Shown here piece by piece: positions 21,755-34,331 of a stretch of 64,000 nt of DNA. This stretch comes from Fallopia convolvulus (taxonomy: Eukaryota; Streptophyta; Magnoliopsida; Caryophyllales; Polygonaceae): the NCBI GenBank assembly GCA_964016875.1, contig OZ024735.1, forward strand, positions 19,109,981 to 19,173,980. The letters are read 5' to 3'. Made by a program: the position numbers and the translations under genes. How positions within the stretch are numbered: the first letter of the stretch is position 1; each line of letters starts with the position of its first letter. The notes under the pieces are model-generated. The model was not told the origin of the DNA and did not search any database. It was given only the letters and a program-made list of their open reading frames with translations.

Positions 21755-24110
21755 TTGCAAATGGAAAAAAATGCTCTTTTGGGCAATCCACTGTGGAGTA
21801 CTTGGGCTATATCATCAGTGAGGAAGGGGTAACCATGGATCCTTCCAAGATTGCTAGTGTTCTCACCTGGCCAGTCCTTACATTAGTAAAAGGAGTACGA
21901 GGCTTCTTGGGACTGACCGGATATTACCGAAAGTTTGTAAGAGACTATGGGAAAATAGCTAGACCCCTCACATCTTTGCTCAAGAAAGAAAATCAGAAGT
22001 TCCAATGGAAGGGGAGGAACCGAAAGCTTTTAAGACATTACAACAAGCTATGACAACGACCCCAGTTCTCTCCCTACCCAATTTCAACAAACCTTTCGTG
22101 ATAGAGTATGATGCCTCGGGGCTAGGAATTAGCCCGGTCTTAATGCAGGAAGGCAGACCAATCTCTTATTTCAACAAAGGGCTATCCGGGAAAGCTTTGT
22201 CACGGTCAACATATGAAAAGGAGCTCATTGCATTAGCTCTCGTAGTCCAACATTGGCGACCCTATTTATTAGGGGACAAGTTCATTGTGAGAACAGACCA
22301 TCGAAGTTTGAAACATTTGCTTACACAACCAATGACCTCCCTTGCGCAGACAAAACTGGGTAGCTAAGCTGATAGGCTAGGAAATGGAGATCGAGTACAA
22401 AACGGGTAGTTCAAACAAAGCAACGGACGCTTTGTCCAGAAGAGATGAAGGCTAATTGAATGCCCTCTCTATGGCTCGATTTGCAGGCTGGGAGGAATTG
22501 CACAAGGAGGTTATGGCAAATCCAAAACTCCAAGAAATAGTGCAAAGGTTAGTGAAGAGAGAAAAGTTGAAACAACCTTATGTTCTGGTAGCAGGAAAAT
22601 TGTTTTACAAGGGGAGAATTTGCATTTCAGCTTCGTCAAAGTGGATTTCGAAATTGTTAGAGGAGTATCATGCTACTCCAACCGGGGGACATTCGGGGGC
22701 TTGGCACACATACAAGAGAATATCAGCCAACATCTACTGGCCTGGAATGTTTAAAGAGGTGCAAGTTTTTGTAGCAAGCTTCTTGATATGTCAAAAGAAC
22801 AAATATGAGACATTATCCCCAGCTGGCCTCTTACAGCCCCTCCCCACACCTCAAAAACTTTGGGAGGACATCTCCCTAAACTTCATCAGCAGCTTACCGA
22901 GATCGCAGGGATTCGATTGCATATTGGTGGTGGTGGACCGACTCACCAAATATGTGCACTTCTTACTTCTTAGGCATCCTTATACGGCCAAGGGTGTAGC
23001 TGAAATATTCATTCGAGAAGTGGTTCGCTTACATGGAATACCCCGATCTATGGTTAGCGACCGAGACCCACTCTTCCTCAGCAGCTTTTGGAAAGAACTA
23101 TTTACTAAGCAAGGCACAAGGCTGAGAATGAGCAGCTCTTATCACCCGAAATCGGATGGGCAGACGGAAGTCTTGAACCGCTGCCTTGAAACTTATTTAT
23201 GGTGTTTTTCAGCAGATCAACCTAAGCAATGGGCACGTTAGATTCCATGGGCAGAATATTGGTATAACACCAATTTCCAAGGTGCGGCTAGCATGACACC
23301 CTTTGAAGGTGTGTATGGAAGAGAGCCACCTGGGTTGCAACAATATTTACCAGGTGAATTCATCGTCGCAGCTTTAGTAGATGAATTTTGGAATCGAGAT
23401 GAAATGACACAATTGAAGTTCAACTTAGATCGGGCCAGAAAAATAATGTTAGCTTCAACCAACAAGAAGAGAAGAGAAGTGGAGTTTCAAGAGGGAGATG
23501 TGGTATTCCTCAAGCTGAGGCCACATCGTCAAAATACCCTCTTGAGGAGGGTCAACCAGAAGCTCGCAGCAAGGTATTATGGGCCCTTTAAGATTCTAAA
23601 GAGGGTGGGAGCTGTAGCATACAAGCTAGACTTGCCTACTTCAACAAAAAATACACCCGGTCTTCCATGTCTCATTGTTGAAGAAAGTGATAGGCGAGCA
23701 TCAAGCCAACCGAACTACCTCCAAAGTTAGTGGTAGAAGTCGTGGAGTTTGTACCAAGTGATATCCTTAGAGTGGTGTTGCGCACCGATCAGGTTGGGGC
23801 GTGTCACAAGGTCCTCGTAGCTTGGGAGGGCAAGCCGGAAGAGGAGGCCACATGGATGAATTGTGTTGAGTTCAAAAGTCAGTTTCCTTCATCCAACCTT
23901 GTGGACAAGGTTTGTTCCCTTGGGGGTGGTATTGATAGCAAACGTGGCAACAAGGTAGGTCCTTATATTGTGTACTCGAGGCAGGCGAGGAAGCAACCCG
24001 TTATGGGGAACAATTTTGCCAAGGGGGCAAGAGTTAGTTATCAAAGGTACAGAGGTCATTCCACCAGGAGACGGTTAGAAGGAATTTTCCAGCAAAGTGA
24101 GCTGGCGTAA
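21755..24110 (+). pseudogene. Chromovirus pol remnant: RT end, RNase H, integrase, chromodomain
   Basis: In order: the RT thumb end (GYIISEEGVTMDPSKI, FLGLTGYYRKFV) to about 22050; RNase H (VIEYDASGLG, RTDHRSLKHLL) in a second frame at 22005-22367; integrase from 22456 with GGHSGAWHTYKRI, the C-x2-C of CQKN altered, VVVDRLTK, VSDRDPLF and GQTEVLNR; and the GPF/Y-like KLAARYYGPFKI at about 23560. Two frames later a chromodomain-like piece reads VLVAWEGKPEEEATW. At least three frame changes and several stops break it. VFHVSLLKK sits out of frame near 23660. The lineage within chromoviruses is unresolved. Confidence 0.85.
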
Positions 24111-24765
24111 GAGAGGTAGTGAGGATTTCATATAAATAATAAGGGTTGTTGTCTTGAGAGGTATCCAGAAAATAGAGAAAAAGAAATGGCCTAGTGGCCT
24201 AGGGCTCATGTGGAGGTTTGTCTCCCTTGAGTAGAGAGTGAGTGCCTTGTAATCTGTTGGTTTGACAATCTAATAGAGTACAAGAGATTTTTGGTGTTTG
24301 TGTGTGTTTCATTTGTCATTCTCAATCTAACATCTACAAAGGTACATAATCTTGCATCTTTTGAGAAGAGAGATTTTAGGTGTGGTTCAGCCTTCCCCTT
24401 CAGCCAATCTACATTCTACACCATTCACTTAAAAGAGATTACTTATCATGCACAAATTGGAGAGAAGAAACACAACAAACAATTTGTAGAACATGGCTAC
24501 CTTTTTGCTTGACTCAAGTGAATTTTCAACCCTATCTGGCAAAGAGGGAACAATTAGTTCAAGCTAGTTTATAGAAAGAACAATTCAAAGAATCCGTCTC
24601 TAGACTATTATTACTCAGGTCAAATAGAAATTTCACACACTCTTATCTTGAAACACTGGATGTAAAAACTTCTATTGGACAAATTCAACTTAAATACCTA
24701 ATCCACATAAACTTTATTACACACTCTTATACTAAACTCGGATGTGATGGTGCGAGAAATAACCA
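23933..24765 (+). repeat. 3' LTR of the chromovirus, 833 bp
   Basis: A purine-rich TTGGGGGTGGTAT precedes the LTR, which starts TGATAGCAAACG and ends AAATAACCA. A TATA-like CATATAAATAA lies at about 24130. A second copy in opposite orientation occupies 36419-37250. Both copies stop matching right after AACCA, which defines the right boundary. Confidence 0.8.
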
Positions 24766-24970
24766 CATTTCCATATTCAAAACATAACTATTAGTGCATA
24801 AAAATTCTCCTTTAATGCACTGATTGAATGCTCCTCTTGATCCGCCTCTTCACATTCCGTTCCAAGCTCCTTCTTCAACCTAGAACCTGCAAAACAATAA
24901 ACACAGGGGGTGGGGTACCCCGAATCCACCTCTGATGCCTAATTCAAAAGAGCAATTTGTCGCATGAACG

Positions 24971-26333
24971 TGATAGCTTGCATATAGGTGTAGTTTAAAT
25001 GCATGTTTTATGTAAGTTTTAGCTAGTTTTAGATTGGTTTTAGTCTAGTTTCTAGGATCTTGTGTTGTTGGGTAGATTGCGCTTGTTTGCTCGGTTTTGC
25101 AGGTTTCTAGGTCTAAGAGCAAAAGCAGGACGAGTTCTAGTTGATCATGGTGGTGGTTAGAAGAGTTGAAGTGAGATAGCAGGTGGTGCAAAGGAGCATT
25201 GAGAGTCAAAGGAAAGAACAACAAAGAAGAAAATTACGCCGCTTGCAAGGAAGGATTGCAACCCGAGTAATTTTACCAGAAGCTGATTATGCGGGTTGGG
25301 ACAAAATTACGCGGCCGCGCAATTGGGAGGCAACCCGCACAATTTGGAATTTCACGCGGAGACTTGGGCCGACTTTTGGGCTTTGCTTTTTGGGCTTGTT
25401 TGATTATGTGTCCGAAGAGGTGCTTGTTTGTAGGGCTATTGTTTTAAGACATATTTAAACTCTTGTTAGTTTATCTCTTGGATAACATTGATCATACTTT
25501 TGGAGGCTAGGGTTTCTTCTTCCAAGAGGAAAACTTTAAACCTTTGTAAGTTTTTCTTAATTTTAATTATGCATTGCTAAATTTCATTGTGTTTGGCTAG
25601 TTATTGAAGTCATGTTTTGCATATTGTTGTGAGGTTTAATTGATTCTCAACGAACTTGAATAGAGTTTATTCCCTTTGCTTAATTGAATCTAAACTAGGG
25701 TTTTGTTAGATTAGCTACCTAATTGAATTTCTAATTATAACTGAATCTTATTAATTACTGGTTGGAGTTAATTTGATCAAGAGTATACTTTAATCAGTTT
25801 AGTACCGGCTGCACTAGTTGGTTAAAGAAGGGAATAAATTCACAAGTCACTTAGATGTCTAGTTGCTCTAAGTGCTTGTTTCTATTGATAACTTGAATCG
25901 TTATACTGTTGTTTAATTGAATCTAGAAGGTCTTCTAGGTTGTTAGATGATTAGGTTTGTTAGACTGGTAGTTCTATCAACTAAATCTGAAGTTCGGGTC
26001 ATAATCCTTTGTAGGGTCATAATCCACAATAGATTATTCTAGTGAGAAGAGAATCAAGAGAATCGATGACCAACTAAGCAATGTCATGATGGATTTAACT
26101 AGTTGAACACGCTTGTCTCTCATATATTACAATCATCTTTGCATTCATATTTACTTTTAATCTGCATATTAGATTAGACTTTCAATCATAACCCCCTCCT
26201 TTAGTTATTTGGCATTTAAGTAACAACATAAATACACGAGTCTCTGTGGGATCGACCCTTACTTTCTGCTCTACTGAGTTTGGTAAAGTTAGGTTCTTTG
26301 ATAGGTATAACGACCATCGAAAATACCTCATCC
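24971..26333 (+). mobile_element. 1.36-kb insertion in the left Tat LTR, probably an LTR-retrotransposon piece
   Basis: The other LTR reads straight through this point, so this is an insertion. GAACG (24966-24970) and GAACA (26334-26338) flank it. It starts TGATAGCTTGC and contains CTCTGTGGGATCGACCC (26241-26257), a phrase common in plant gypsy LTRs and leaders. The expected terminal CA is not at the junction, so its type is unsure. A 91-codon frame at 25183-25458 has no recognisable domain. Confidence 0.55.
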
Positions 26334-26442
26334 GAACATCAAGGTAAAAGCAGACTACGAGAAATATAAGCGAATATCAGCCTATACTCAATGTCCAAGA
26401 TGAGTGAATATCAGCCTGTTCAATGTGTTGAGCGAATATCGG

Positions 26443-27638
26443 TGATAGGCGTGAAATGATCGTGCAAATCACGGCTATGCAAAAGAATCCAAACTAACTA
26501 AGAACCGTAGTCTTTAGGAAGTCCGGGTCGAATCCACAGGGAGACATATATTATCTTTTTGTATGAAATTTTGTGTCAAACATGTAACAAGGGGGTTATT
26601 GTATTTGTAACTAAATCTTAGAATGCAAAACTAACAAAGCAATAAAAGATTATGAATAATAATAATTAGGAAGATAGCTTAGGCAAACAAATATCCACAA
26701 TCGTATGACAAGTTGATCATAGATTTCACCTCAATATCACATGCAATGGATTTTGCAATTCCTTTTTCAACTTGTAAATAACAACACAACCAGATACTAT
26801 TAGTTCTAACTAATTAAACAACCATGAAACCATCAATGATTTAGTTTAATAGAAGCAGTAAGGATAGGAATATAATAGGATACAATTCTAGAACAAAACA
26901 ACCAGCTTTTACCCTAGAATGTAAATCAAATCTCTTCTGCATAAGACTAGCACAACCAGATACTAGTACGATGCAGTTGCTACTTTAATCTAGAGATGCT
27001 CAACCAGTAACACTCTAGATCTAGCAATAGATCCAATAACAACAAACCCTAGTTGATCAGGCTAGAAACTGTTGAAATAAATCATAAACATTCAAGCAAG
27101 AGATAAGATTAAATCCAAGCAATAGATAAGGAATTTGAAATCTCACAACTTTAATCAAAACGATGCTTCAATTGTCTGACTAAGCAAAAGGGCTTAGTTC
27201 TTCATGAAAGGCTAAAAACTCTAAAAGAAAAATATGATAATAGTCTAGGAGAGATGCAACTCTCCAAACCCTAATATAATAGAACTAGGTCTAAAAAGTC
27301 TATCCAAAATACATATATCTCGGATTAAAGCTGACATAGGAAGAGCCTACTGCGCATCGAGCTTGCTGGCAGAAGTCAAGCACCGCCAATTCTTTCTAGT
27401 CGAACCTCAGAAATAAAACATGTGTCGACCAAAGGATCTCCGTGTTGGCAGGGGCGGCGGGTGCCGCCAGCATCAAAACGTAGAACTTCAACTTCTCTTC
27501 AATCCAGCTCTAAAACTCCAGTAATATGCATCTTCGGGTCTTCTTCTTCCTAGCTGTAGATAGCATATAAAATACCTAAAAATACCATAAACTCATGCTA
27601 AAACTCCTCCTAAATACACAATATAATTGTGTATATCA
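26443..27638 (-). mobile_element. Solo LTR, 1196 bp, inserted in the left Tat LTR
   Basis: The ends are TGATAGGCG and TGTATATCA, with TGATA/TATCA inverted. The 5-bp repeat ATCGG flanks it (26438-26442 and 27639-27643). The empty site is seen in the right Tat LTR. On - it holds TGTGGATTCGACCC, the same phrase family as the neighbouring insertion on +. The strand is inferred from that motif. No internal region is present. Confidence 0.85.
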
Positions 27639-28779
27639 ATCGGCATGTGTCCACATACATGGCAATCACATGTATTTATAGTGGGGAAAGGGAGAGAGAA
27701 GGTCGAAAACTCTATCTCTAGGACCGGCCGAGATGCCTTGACACCCAAGCAAGAGATATCGTGCCTCCAATCTACACGGAAATTCTATCTTTTAATTAAG
27801 ATAGATGCCTCCATCATAATGATAATAAAAGCGGTAATTTAATAAGGAAAATAATAAAATGGGTTGAAAAAATACTTACAGAAAATACTTTTAACATTTA
27901 CCCGCTCACAAATGCCCACTTGAATGTTAGATACGTTAGAACGCAACTAAGACTCAAGTACTATAGGACCTATTCGAAGTGGTCATGCGGATTAGTCGAT
28001 GGGTTCCTCTTAGGGCATTCGTATATTCGTATAGTCGTATATTCATACATCCATGAGCAAATATCATGGGATCCATGCTCTCCCTTAAGCATATCAACTG
28101 CCGGATTTTGAAATACACTCATTGGAACAAGCAAAACAAAGAGGAGGGAGGACAGAACGTTCAAAAAAGGTTCCTGGCTAGGATTTTCTTTTGAAACAAA
28201 TAAAAAATAAAAAACGAGCTTGTTCCATTAGCCATTTTTAAAATCGACATCCACGCGAGGGGCTTCCAAAAGAGCTTACTATCAGCTATTTGCGATTGCG
28301 GCTACGTGGCCCGCGGTTGCGGTTAACAGACCCGCGGTCGCGACGATAATCTACGTCCATTGTTTGTTATACGAAAAGAACTTCTTCAAAAATAGGCAAT
28401 TGCCCAAGTCCGAGGGACGACACTCCCATCAAGAGTCTTCAATGAGTAGGCTCCCCGACCGTACGCTGCAGTCACTTAATACGGTCCCTCCCAACTCGGG
28501 ACAATCTTTGCCATCTACGGGGTCGCGTGCACTTTCCATGACCTGTCGAAGTACAAGGTCACTGACTCGAAAAGTACGATATATCAAAAAAATTGGCTAT
28601 GACCCGTTCGGCTGCCTATTGGTAGGACATGATCTATATAGATGCAATGTCTCGGTGAAGTCGAGGTGGTCGGAAAGAACAAGACTATTCTCTTCGGGAT
28701 CAAACAACGTTGTTCTCAAGACGTTTTTTTCATGTAAGGCCACCAATACCTTTGCAAATGAACTCAGAATGCCCAGCTG

Positions 28780-31560
28780 CGACCTCCGGCGTGCATCCCG
28801 CATATGCCTTCATGGTTCTCGTATAATAGAGGCTCAAACTTGCTTGGGGGTATGCAACTCAAGTTTGGCCTGAAGAAAGACCGACGATATAGAATCTTTT
28901 CCAGCGATAGCCAAAACCAATGAGCCCTTAATCGAACTTTCCGGGCCTCGGTGGTATCCGAGGGCAGGACATTCTCATCCAAGTTGCATATCTAGGGCGT
29001 TTTCCATCTGAGGTCCTACGCAGTTTCGCTTTCCGCGATAACGGCCTTTGTCGAGGCGATTTCCGCGATCGCGGTTGCGGGCATATTTTCGCTTGCGGTT
29101 TCATTTGAGGCATCGGTTGCCAGACGCCCCGAAACTTCAAAATAAATCGAGGTCTTGAGCGAGCTTCCTAAACAAGCAACAAATGTTGCCAAGGCACCAA
29201 CAAACTTGTTTTGATCTCGCGCATAGCTCTCGCTTTCTCCATATATTTGAGCATCTTTGGCCCTTTGGATTCGTAATGCCCCAACACTTGGTTCACTATT
29301 AGCTGCGAGTCGAATAGAACGAGTAGCGTGGAGATTCTAAGACTACTTGCCATTTCGAATCCGAATATTAACGCTTCATACTCGGCTGCATTGTTGGTTG
29401 TGTTGAAGCCAAGGTGAATGGCGAGTGAAGCACCTCTCTGGTAGGTGAAGTAAGCATGATTCCAGCTCCAGACCCTTGATTGTTAATCGTGACATCGGTT
29501 TCAAGGATCAATCCAGTTTTGTTACGTTCTAGGTGACCCACGACCGCGACTTCGTTCAATTGAGAGTCGGTTATTCTCTAGAGGTTGTTCGCAATCGTGT
29601 CCTCGTTGGCCGCGACCGCGTCTAGTGTGACCGCGACCGCGGTTTCCTCGACTGACTCTTCTTCATGATTCTGGAGGTCACCTACAACCGCGGTTTTGCT
29701 TTCCCCGCACAGCTCCAATCGGTACGCGGGAGGACTTGGCTGCAAAATCTGCTAACACTTTTCCCTTGATGGTTGTTCAAGGGACGTACTTGGTGTCGTA
29801 TTGCCCCAACTCCACAACCCATTTTGCCTCCCATCCAGCGAGATCCGAGCTTGCAAGAAGTGCTCGAATAGGATAGGTCGTAATGACTTGGAAATGGTGC
29901 TCTTGAAAGTAGCGGTTAAGCTTTCGAGATGCGGTGACCAAAGCTAGGAGTAGCAGCTCCATGGGCGAGTACCTTGTTTCGACGTTGAGCAATGTCGTGT
30001 GCAGTAGATTGGTCTCTAATTTTAGCTTTTGCTTCTTAATCAAGACGATGTTGATTGCTCCAGGGGACACGGATAAGTAAAGCTTCGAGGTGTCCCCTTT
30101 ATCAGGCATGGTCAACATTGGAGGAGATTGCGCATATGCTTTCAACTTTTGTAAATATTCTTCGCACTTTTTGGCTCTTGTGATTGATCATTCCCCGATG
30201 AGCCTTGGTCGATTTCAGATTCGGCGACACACACCGTTGAATCCTATAGATGGTCAAACCTGTTGGAATCGGACCGTACAATATTATGACCTTCGATACC
30301 GTCGCTCGACTCGAGCCCTTGACGACTCGTGCGAAGGGTGGTCGTGCTCGCGGGTGAGGCTGGGTCACGGTTTAGGTCGTCTTCAAGCAAGGCGCATTTC
30401 TCGGTGTGAGCTAGGGTTCGATCCTCCGAGTAAATATCAGAGTTTCGCATGATCGTCCTGCGGGCCGCGGTCGCGGCTTTTTGGGTCGCGGTCGTGACCC
30501 TCTGTGCTGCGGTCACGTTTCGGTTGCTAAGAGCACCGCGCACGATTTCTCTTTGCGCGGTTGCTTCGGGACCACGAAAGGTCACTTCTTGTTCTTCGGG
30601 GATTGATTCCAACATCATAATTGTGCGGATCAATTGCTTGTTCCCCACTGTAGAATCCACTAGCTAATCGGTTTTTGGAAGCGGAAACAAGTCCTTTGGA
30701 AATGCTTTGTTGAGAACAGTAAAGTCCACGCAGATTCTCCAATCTCCCGTCTTTTTCTTGACTACAACAGTGTTTGCTAGCCAACTTGGGTACCACACCT
30801 CTCGAATGGCATTGGCTTCTTGCAATTTCTTTATTTCAGCGATCAAAACTTCAATATACTAGATAGAGGATCGTCTTGCTCACTGTACGGTCGAATTTAC
30901 ATCTAGGAGAACGTTCAGCCTATGGCAAGCAAGATCTGGGTCTTTTCCAAGCATGTGTCGTATGGGCTCCAAGTAGTGGCGGAGGCATGGTATGCCCCCC
31001 ACTGAGATTTTCAAATTTTTTTTTTGTTATAAATATAGTAAAAAAACTAGGTTATTTGATAAAAACTAACTTATTTGTTCCGAAAAAAGCAGATTAATTA
31101 TATATATATAATATTAAAATGGTTTTTTATACATAAAAATACAAACATTTATAAAAAAAATACAAAATTTTCTATATAATTTTTTTATATATACAGAAAA
31201 ATACAATTTTTTTCTGTATTTTATTTTTAAAAATACAAAAAAAAAATCCTGGCTTTGCCAGGGATATTTCTATAGTCAAAAAAATTACCCAAAGGAATTT
31301 AGCCCTCACTGACACAAATTCCTGGCTATGCCACTGGCTCCAAGAAAAGACATCATGATTGCTTCGCAGTAGATACGTGATGGTTGAAAGTTTATCGTTT
31401 GAGATATTTCCCCAACAAAGAATTTCTTTTCGGGCAAGGAAGTCGATGAATTCCCTACGCTTGGGCTTTGGAGAGCCGCGATTTTGCAAGCCGCGATCGC
31501 AGTCGTCTCCGCGATTGACTTCGATCGTTGCACGCGATCGATCAGGCGAATCCCGACCAT
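28780..31560 (-). pseudogene. Tat-type pol remnant: RT start, RNase H, second RNase H, integrase start
   Basis: On - from the right: RT N-terminus (HDVFSWS, interrupted by the hAT MITE, then DPDLACHRLN in another frame); RT fingers (ANAIREVWYPSWLANTVVVK, WRICVDFTVLNKAFPKD) at 30846-30664; gypsy RNase H (NVETRYSPMELLLLALVTAS, LGQYDTKYVP) at 30145-29777. The additional RNase H that marks the Tat lineage follows (NNQGSGAGIML, DSQLIVNQVLGHYESKGPKM) at 29559-29170. The integrase start (ILYRRSFFRPNLSCIPP, HEGICGMHAGGRSWAF) is at 28982-28764. The RT palm with its catalytic aspartates is missing, and GC-rich sequence fills that position. Many stops and frameshifts are present. Confidence 0.8.
30974..31336. 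mobile_element. hAT MITE, 363 bp, inside the Tat reverse transcriptase
   Basis: It begins TAGTGGCGGAGGCATGG and ends CCTGGCTATGCCACTG, inverted termini of the common plant hAT type. The 8-bp repeat GCTCCAAG flanks it exactly (30966-30973 and 31337-31344). Removing it rejoins the RT reading across DVFSWS. Confidence 0.93.
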
Positions 31561-31987
31561 CGCCGTTTGTGCGAGTTTTGGTTTCAGCCTAGGAAGTTGA
31601 TGGCTTCCCTACGCTTGGGCTTTGCCGCTTCAACGGTGGTTGATTGTCGATATGCGATTCGCGATCAAGCTTTCACCTTTGGGCTATCATGTGCGCACCC
31701 GGACCCAAATCGCCACTTAGTGGTCGAATATCAACCTTGGGCGGGTCTGAGATCGAAGAGGGGTTGGCAAGGTCGCTCCTTGCCCAAGCGTTATTGACTT
31801 CGCAACGCTCACTATGATTGGCGTTGGGTGCGACCGCGATTTTCTAACCGCGGTCGCGGATTGCTGTTGGTCGCGATCTTGGCGACGTTCCGCGATCGCG
31901 GGTGTGCCTAGTGTTTGCACGAACCTTGAGGCGGTTGCCCTGCTCACCATATCAATTTCTCATGGATTTGAATCCTCGCTTCCACAA

Positions 31988-33151
31988 TGTACTGACTGAA
32001 TGCTCTTCTTGATCCACCTTTTCACCTTCTGTTCCAAGCTCCTTCTTCAACCTAGGAGCTGCAAAATAATGGACATAGGGGCGAGATCCCCCTAATCCAC
32101 CTCCGATACCTAAGTCAAAAGAGCATTTTGTCTCATGAACGTCGAGGTAAAAGCAAACTATAAGCATGATGAGCGAATATCAACCTATAGGCCCTATACT
32201 CAATGTCCAAGTTGAGCAAATATCAGTATGTTCAATGTGCTAAACGAATATCAGCATGTGTCCACAAACACGGCGATCCCATGTATTTATAATTGGGAAA
32301 GGGAGAGAAAAGGTCGAAAACTCTATCTATATGGCCAACCGAGATGCCCTGACACCCAAACAAGAGATATCTTGCCTCCAATCCACGCGAAAATTCCATC
32401 TTTTAATTAACATAGATGTGTCCATCATAATCTTATCTTATCTTAACAACTACAAAAGTTGTCCCTCTAATAAATGCTCATTCTTTTATAATAATTTCTA
32501 GCACTATTAAATTGCAACAAATATATAAAATCTTTTTTGAAGAAAATTAAATAAACACTTACAATTGCCTATTCATCTTTTAAGGATTTCAAATTTGCTT
32601 ATTTCAAAATAAAATAACATAATGAACAATACTTATGTTTTAGAAAGTAAATTAAACATACAATACTATTATAAATTATTCACAATTTTATATGCACGAG
32701 AATCACATTATTCTAAATTTAAAAAACCTAAATTGGCAATAGTTTAAGAATAAAAACTGAAATTAGTGCTAAGATTGTCAAATTAGGACGTGAAAGAAAT
32801 TCATGTATCTTAAATTAGTATGCACTGATTAAAAGATCGAATAATTTATATATGTATTTTTTAATATTTTGTTTTTTGTTTACAATTAATTATAATATTT
32901 CATAAAAAAATTAATTAATATGCTTAATCACATATTATGATATTTAAAAACTCGAATATTACGAGAATAACAAACACGTGATATAAACTATGTCTCGTCC
33001 AACAGACGGGTTAGCACTCTAGTGATAATAAAAGATGTAATTTAATAAAATAATAATAAATAATAATAAAAGTGGTAATTTAATATGAAAAATAATAAAA
33101 AGAATTGAAAAAATACATATACAAAATATTTTTAATATTTAGCCGCTGACA
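31988..33151 (-). repeat. Right-hand (5') LTR of the Tat element, holding a Helitron
   Basis: It aligns along its length with the three pieces of the left LTR. Shared phrases include CAAGCTCCTTCTTCAACCTA, GAATATCA and CTTTTAATTAA. Without the Helitron it measures about 572 bp. Confidence 0.8.
32431..33022 (+). mobile_element. Non-autonomous Helitron, 592 bp
   Basis: It starts TCTTATC and ends CTAG. A short hairpin (TCGTC-CAACA-GACGG) lies 12 bases before the end, the standard Helitron 3' structure. It sits between A (32430) and T (33023) without target duplication. The other LTR of the host element has the unbroken sequence CATAATGATAATAAAAG, so the empty site is visible in the same window. 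No Rep/helicase gene is present. Confidence 0.92.
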
Positions 33152-33167
33152 ATAACATAACAAGCAC

Positions 33168-33207
33168 ATTATCGTATAGTCCCCTGGGACGGGGACTATC
33201 CGATAAT
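33168..33207. repeat. 17-bp inverted repeat with 6-bp loop
   Basis: The arms ATTATCGTATAGTCCCC and GGGGACTATCCGATAAT pair with one mismatch around TGGGAC. It lies 16 bp beyond the Tat LTR end and is not explained by any element I could delimit. Confidence 0.85.
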
Positions 33208-33244
33208 TTTTTTTGTCACAAGTCATGAAAGAAAGGGTCACTTA

Positions 33245-34067
33245 GACCATCTGCATCCATGCATCTGCTACAGTATTATGCACCCCAACTTTTTCCATTT
33301 TTCTCTCTGCCACATCATCCATGCACCCCATTTTAATTTATACCCACATCCTTGAACCCTATAAATTCATATTTTTATCATTTTCAATACTTATCTCTCT
33401 CTCCATACAAAATTACACATATACCCTCTTCTCCAATTAAAATTATATATATGCCCTTATTATAAATAATTTTGTTAATTAATGAAATATTTTAATTAAC
33501 TATAACTATTATAATAAATAAAAAATTATCCTAATCCGATTGGAAAAAGCCCTTAGGTCATGGCGAAGCGATGAGTTTTACTTGTGAGCACATTCCTTAC
33601 TCGAAAAGGTATAATAATAGTCATTCCGACATCGGACGACCATCTTCCGCTGATTCCGGCAAACACCCGTATCAACCTAAAAAATAAGATTATTCTAAAT
33701 TTAATTAAATATATGCAATATTAGTGTTTACGGAAAAAAATATGAATTATGGTATAATTTTTTTATAATGTATAAATTGCCCAAATTGGCAATCAACCCA
33801 TTCCATTTATCAAATAAATGAGCCCACTCAATAGGCGACATTTAGCGTGCACTAATTCAAAGTGGGAGGACTTTTTTATATCAAAACGCAGACATGAGAA
33901 TGGAGTGAGCTGCGTTTCAATTGCCATACACGCGCTTGAATTAAAATTCAACTCTCTCTCATGGGGTGCAAAAAATGCACCTCAATTTCTCGATACATGT
34001 AACGTGCATAATATTTTAATATTTATCTGACGGGATGCACCTCAAATTTCCACTGTTGTGGGAGCAC
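33245..34067. mobile_element. Possible PIF/Harbinger (Tourist-like) MITE, 823 bp
   Basis: TTA occurs at both borders (33242-33244 and 34068-34070). The ends GACCATCTGCATCCATG and (inverted) GTGCTCCCACAACAGTG share a GxxCxxC-x-CA pattern with known Tourist termini, but only about half the positions match. TGCACC(C/T)C words recur at both ends. A 3-bp duplication is weak evidence. Confidence 0.4.
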
Positions 34068-34331
34068 TTAAGTTCAAACCAATATCAAACACATGGAATA
34101 TTTCAAAAAATATCAAACACAGGGATGATGAGCAAAGCAGAGTAAGAAAATCTTTCCCGCGTATAAATTTCAGGAAAGGCCCCTTCCCGGAGACATTTCC
34201 TCTTTCCCCCTTTGGTCTTTCTCTTCTGTCACTTTCTTTCATTTTCTTTCAATGCGTGCGACTGCTAGTCTCCGACCGATTTTTTCTCTCGTTCACTTAT
34301 AATCGTTTCTTATTCTTTTCTTTTTGCAGAT

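Larger units (their letters stand above)
21748..24765 (+). mobile_element. 5'-truncated Ty3/gypsy chromovirus with its 3' LTR
   Basis: The element starts abruptly within the reverse transcriptase (KKCSFGQSTVEYLGYIISEEG). It continues through RNase H, integrase and chromodomain into a polypurine stretch and one LTR (23933-24765). Gag, protease and most of RT are missing, so it cannot move by itself. The junction with upstream sequence near 21748 shows no target duplication. Confidence 0.85.
24816..33151 (-). mobile_element. Decayed Tat-type Ty3/gypsy retrotransposon with nested insertions
   Basis: Two directly repeated LTRs bracket a - strand pol remnant. The left copy survives as 24816-24970, 26334-26442 and 27639-27910. 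The right copy is 31988-33151. LTRs start TG(C/T)ACTGA and end CGCT(G/C)ACA. Read on -, the sequence next to the right LTR (TGGAAGCGAGG at 31985-31975) could be a primer-binding site, but I cannot assign the tRNA. Insertions are an unclassified 1.36-kb block, a solo LTR, a hAT MITE and a Helitron. No matching target duplication was found outside the LTRs. Confidence 0.75.

Noticed and set aside
24971..26333. Solo LTR with exact ends
   Set aside because: The block is clearly an insertion, but the right end lacks the terminal CA and the flanking repeat is imperfect.
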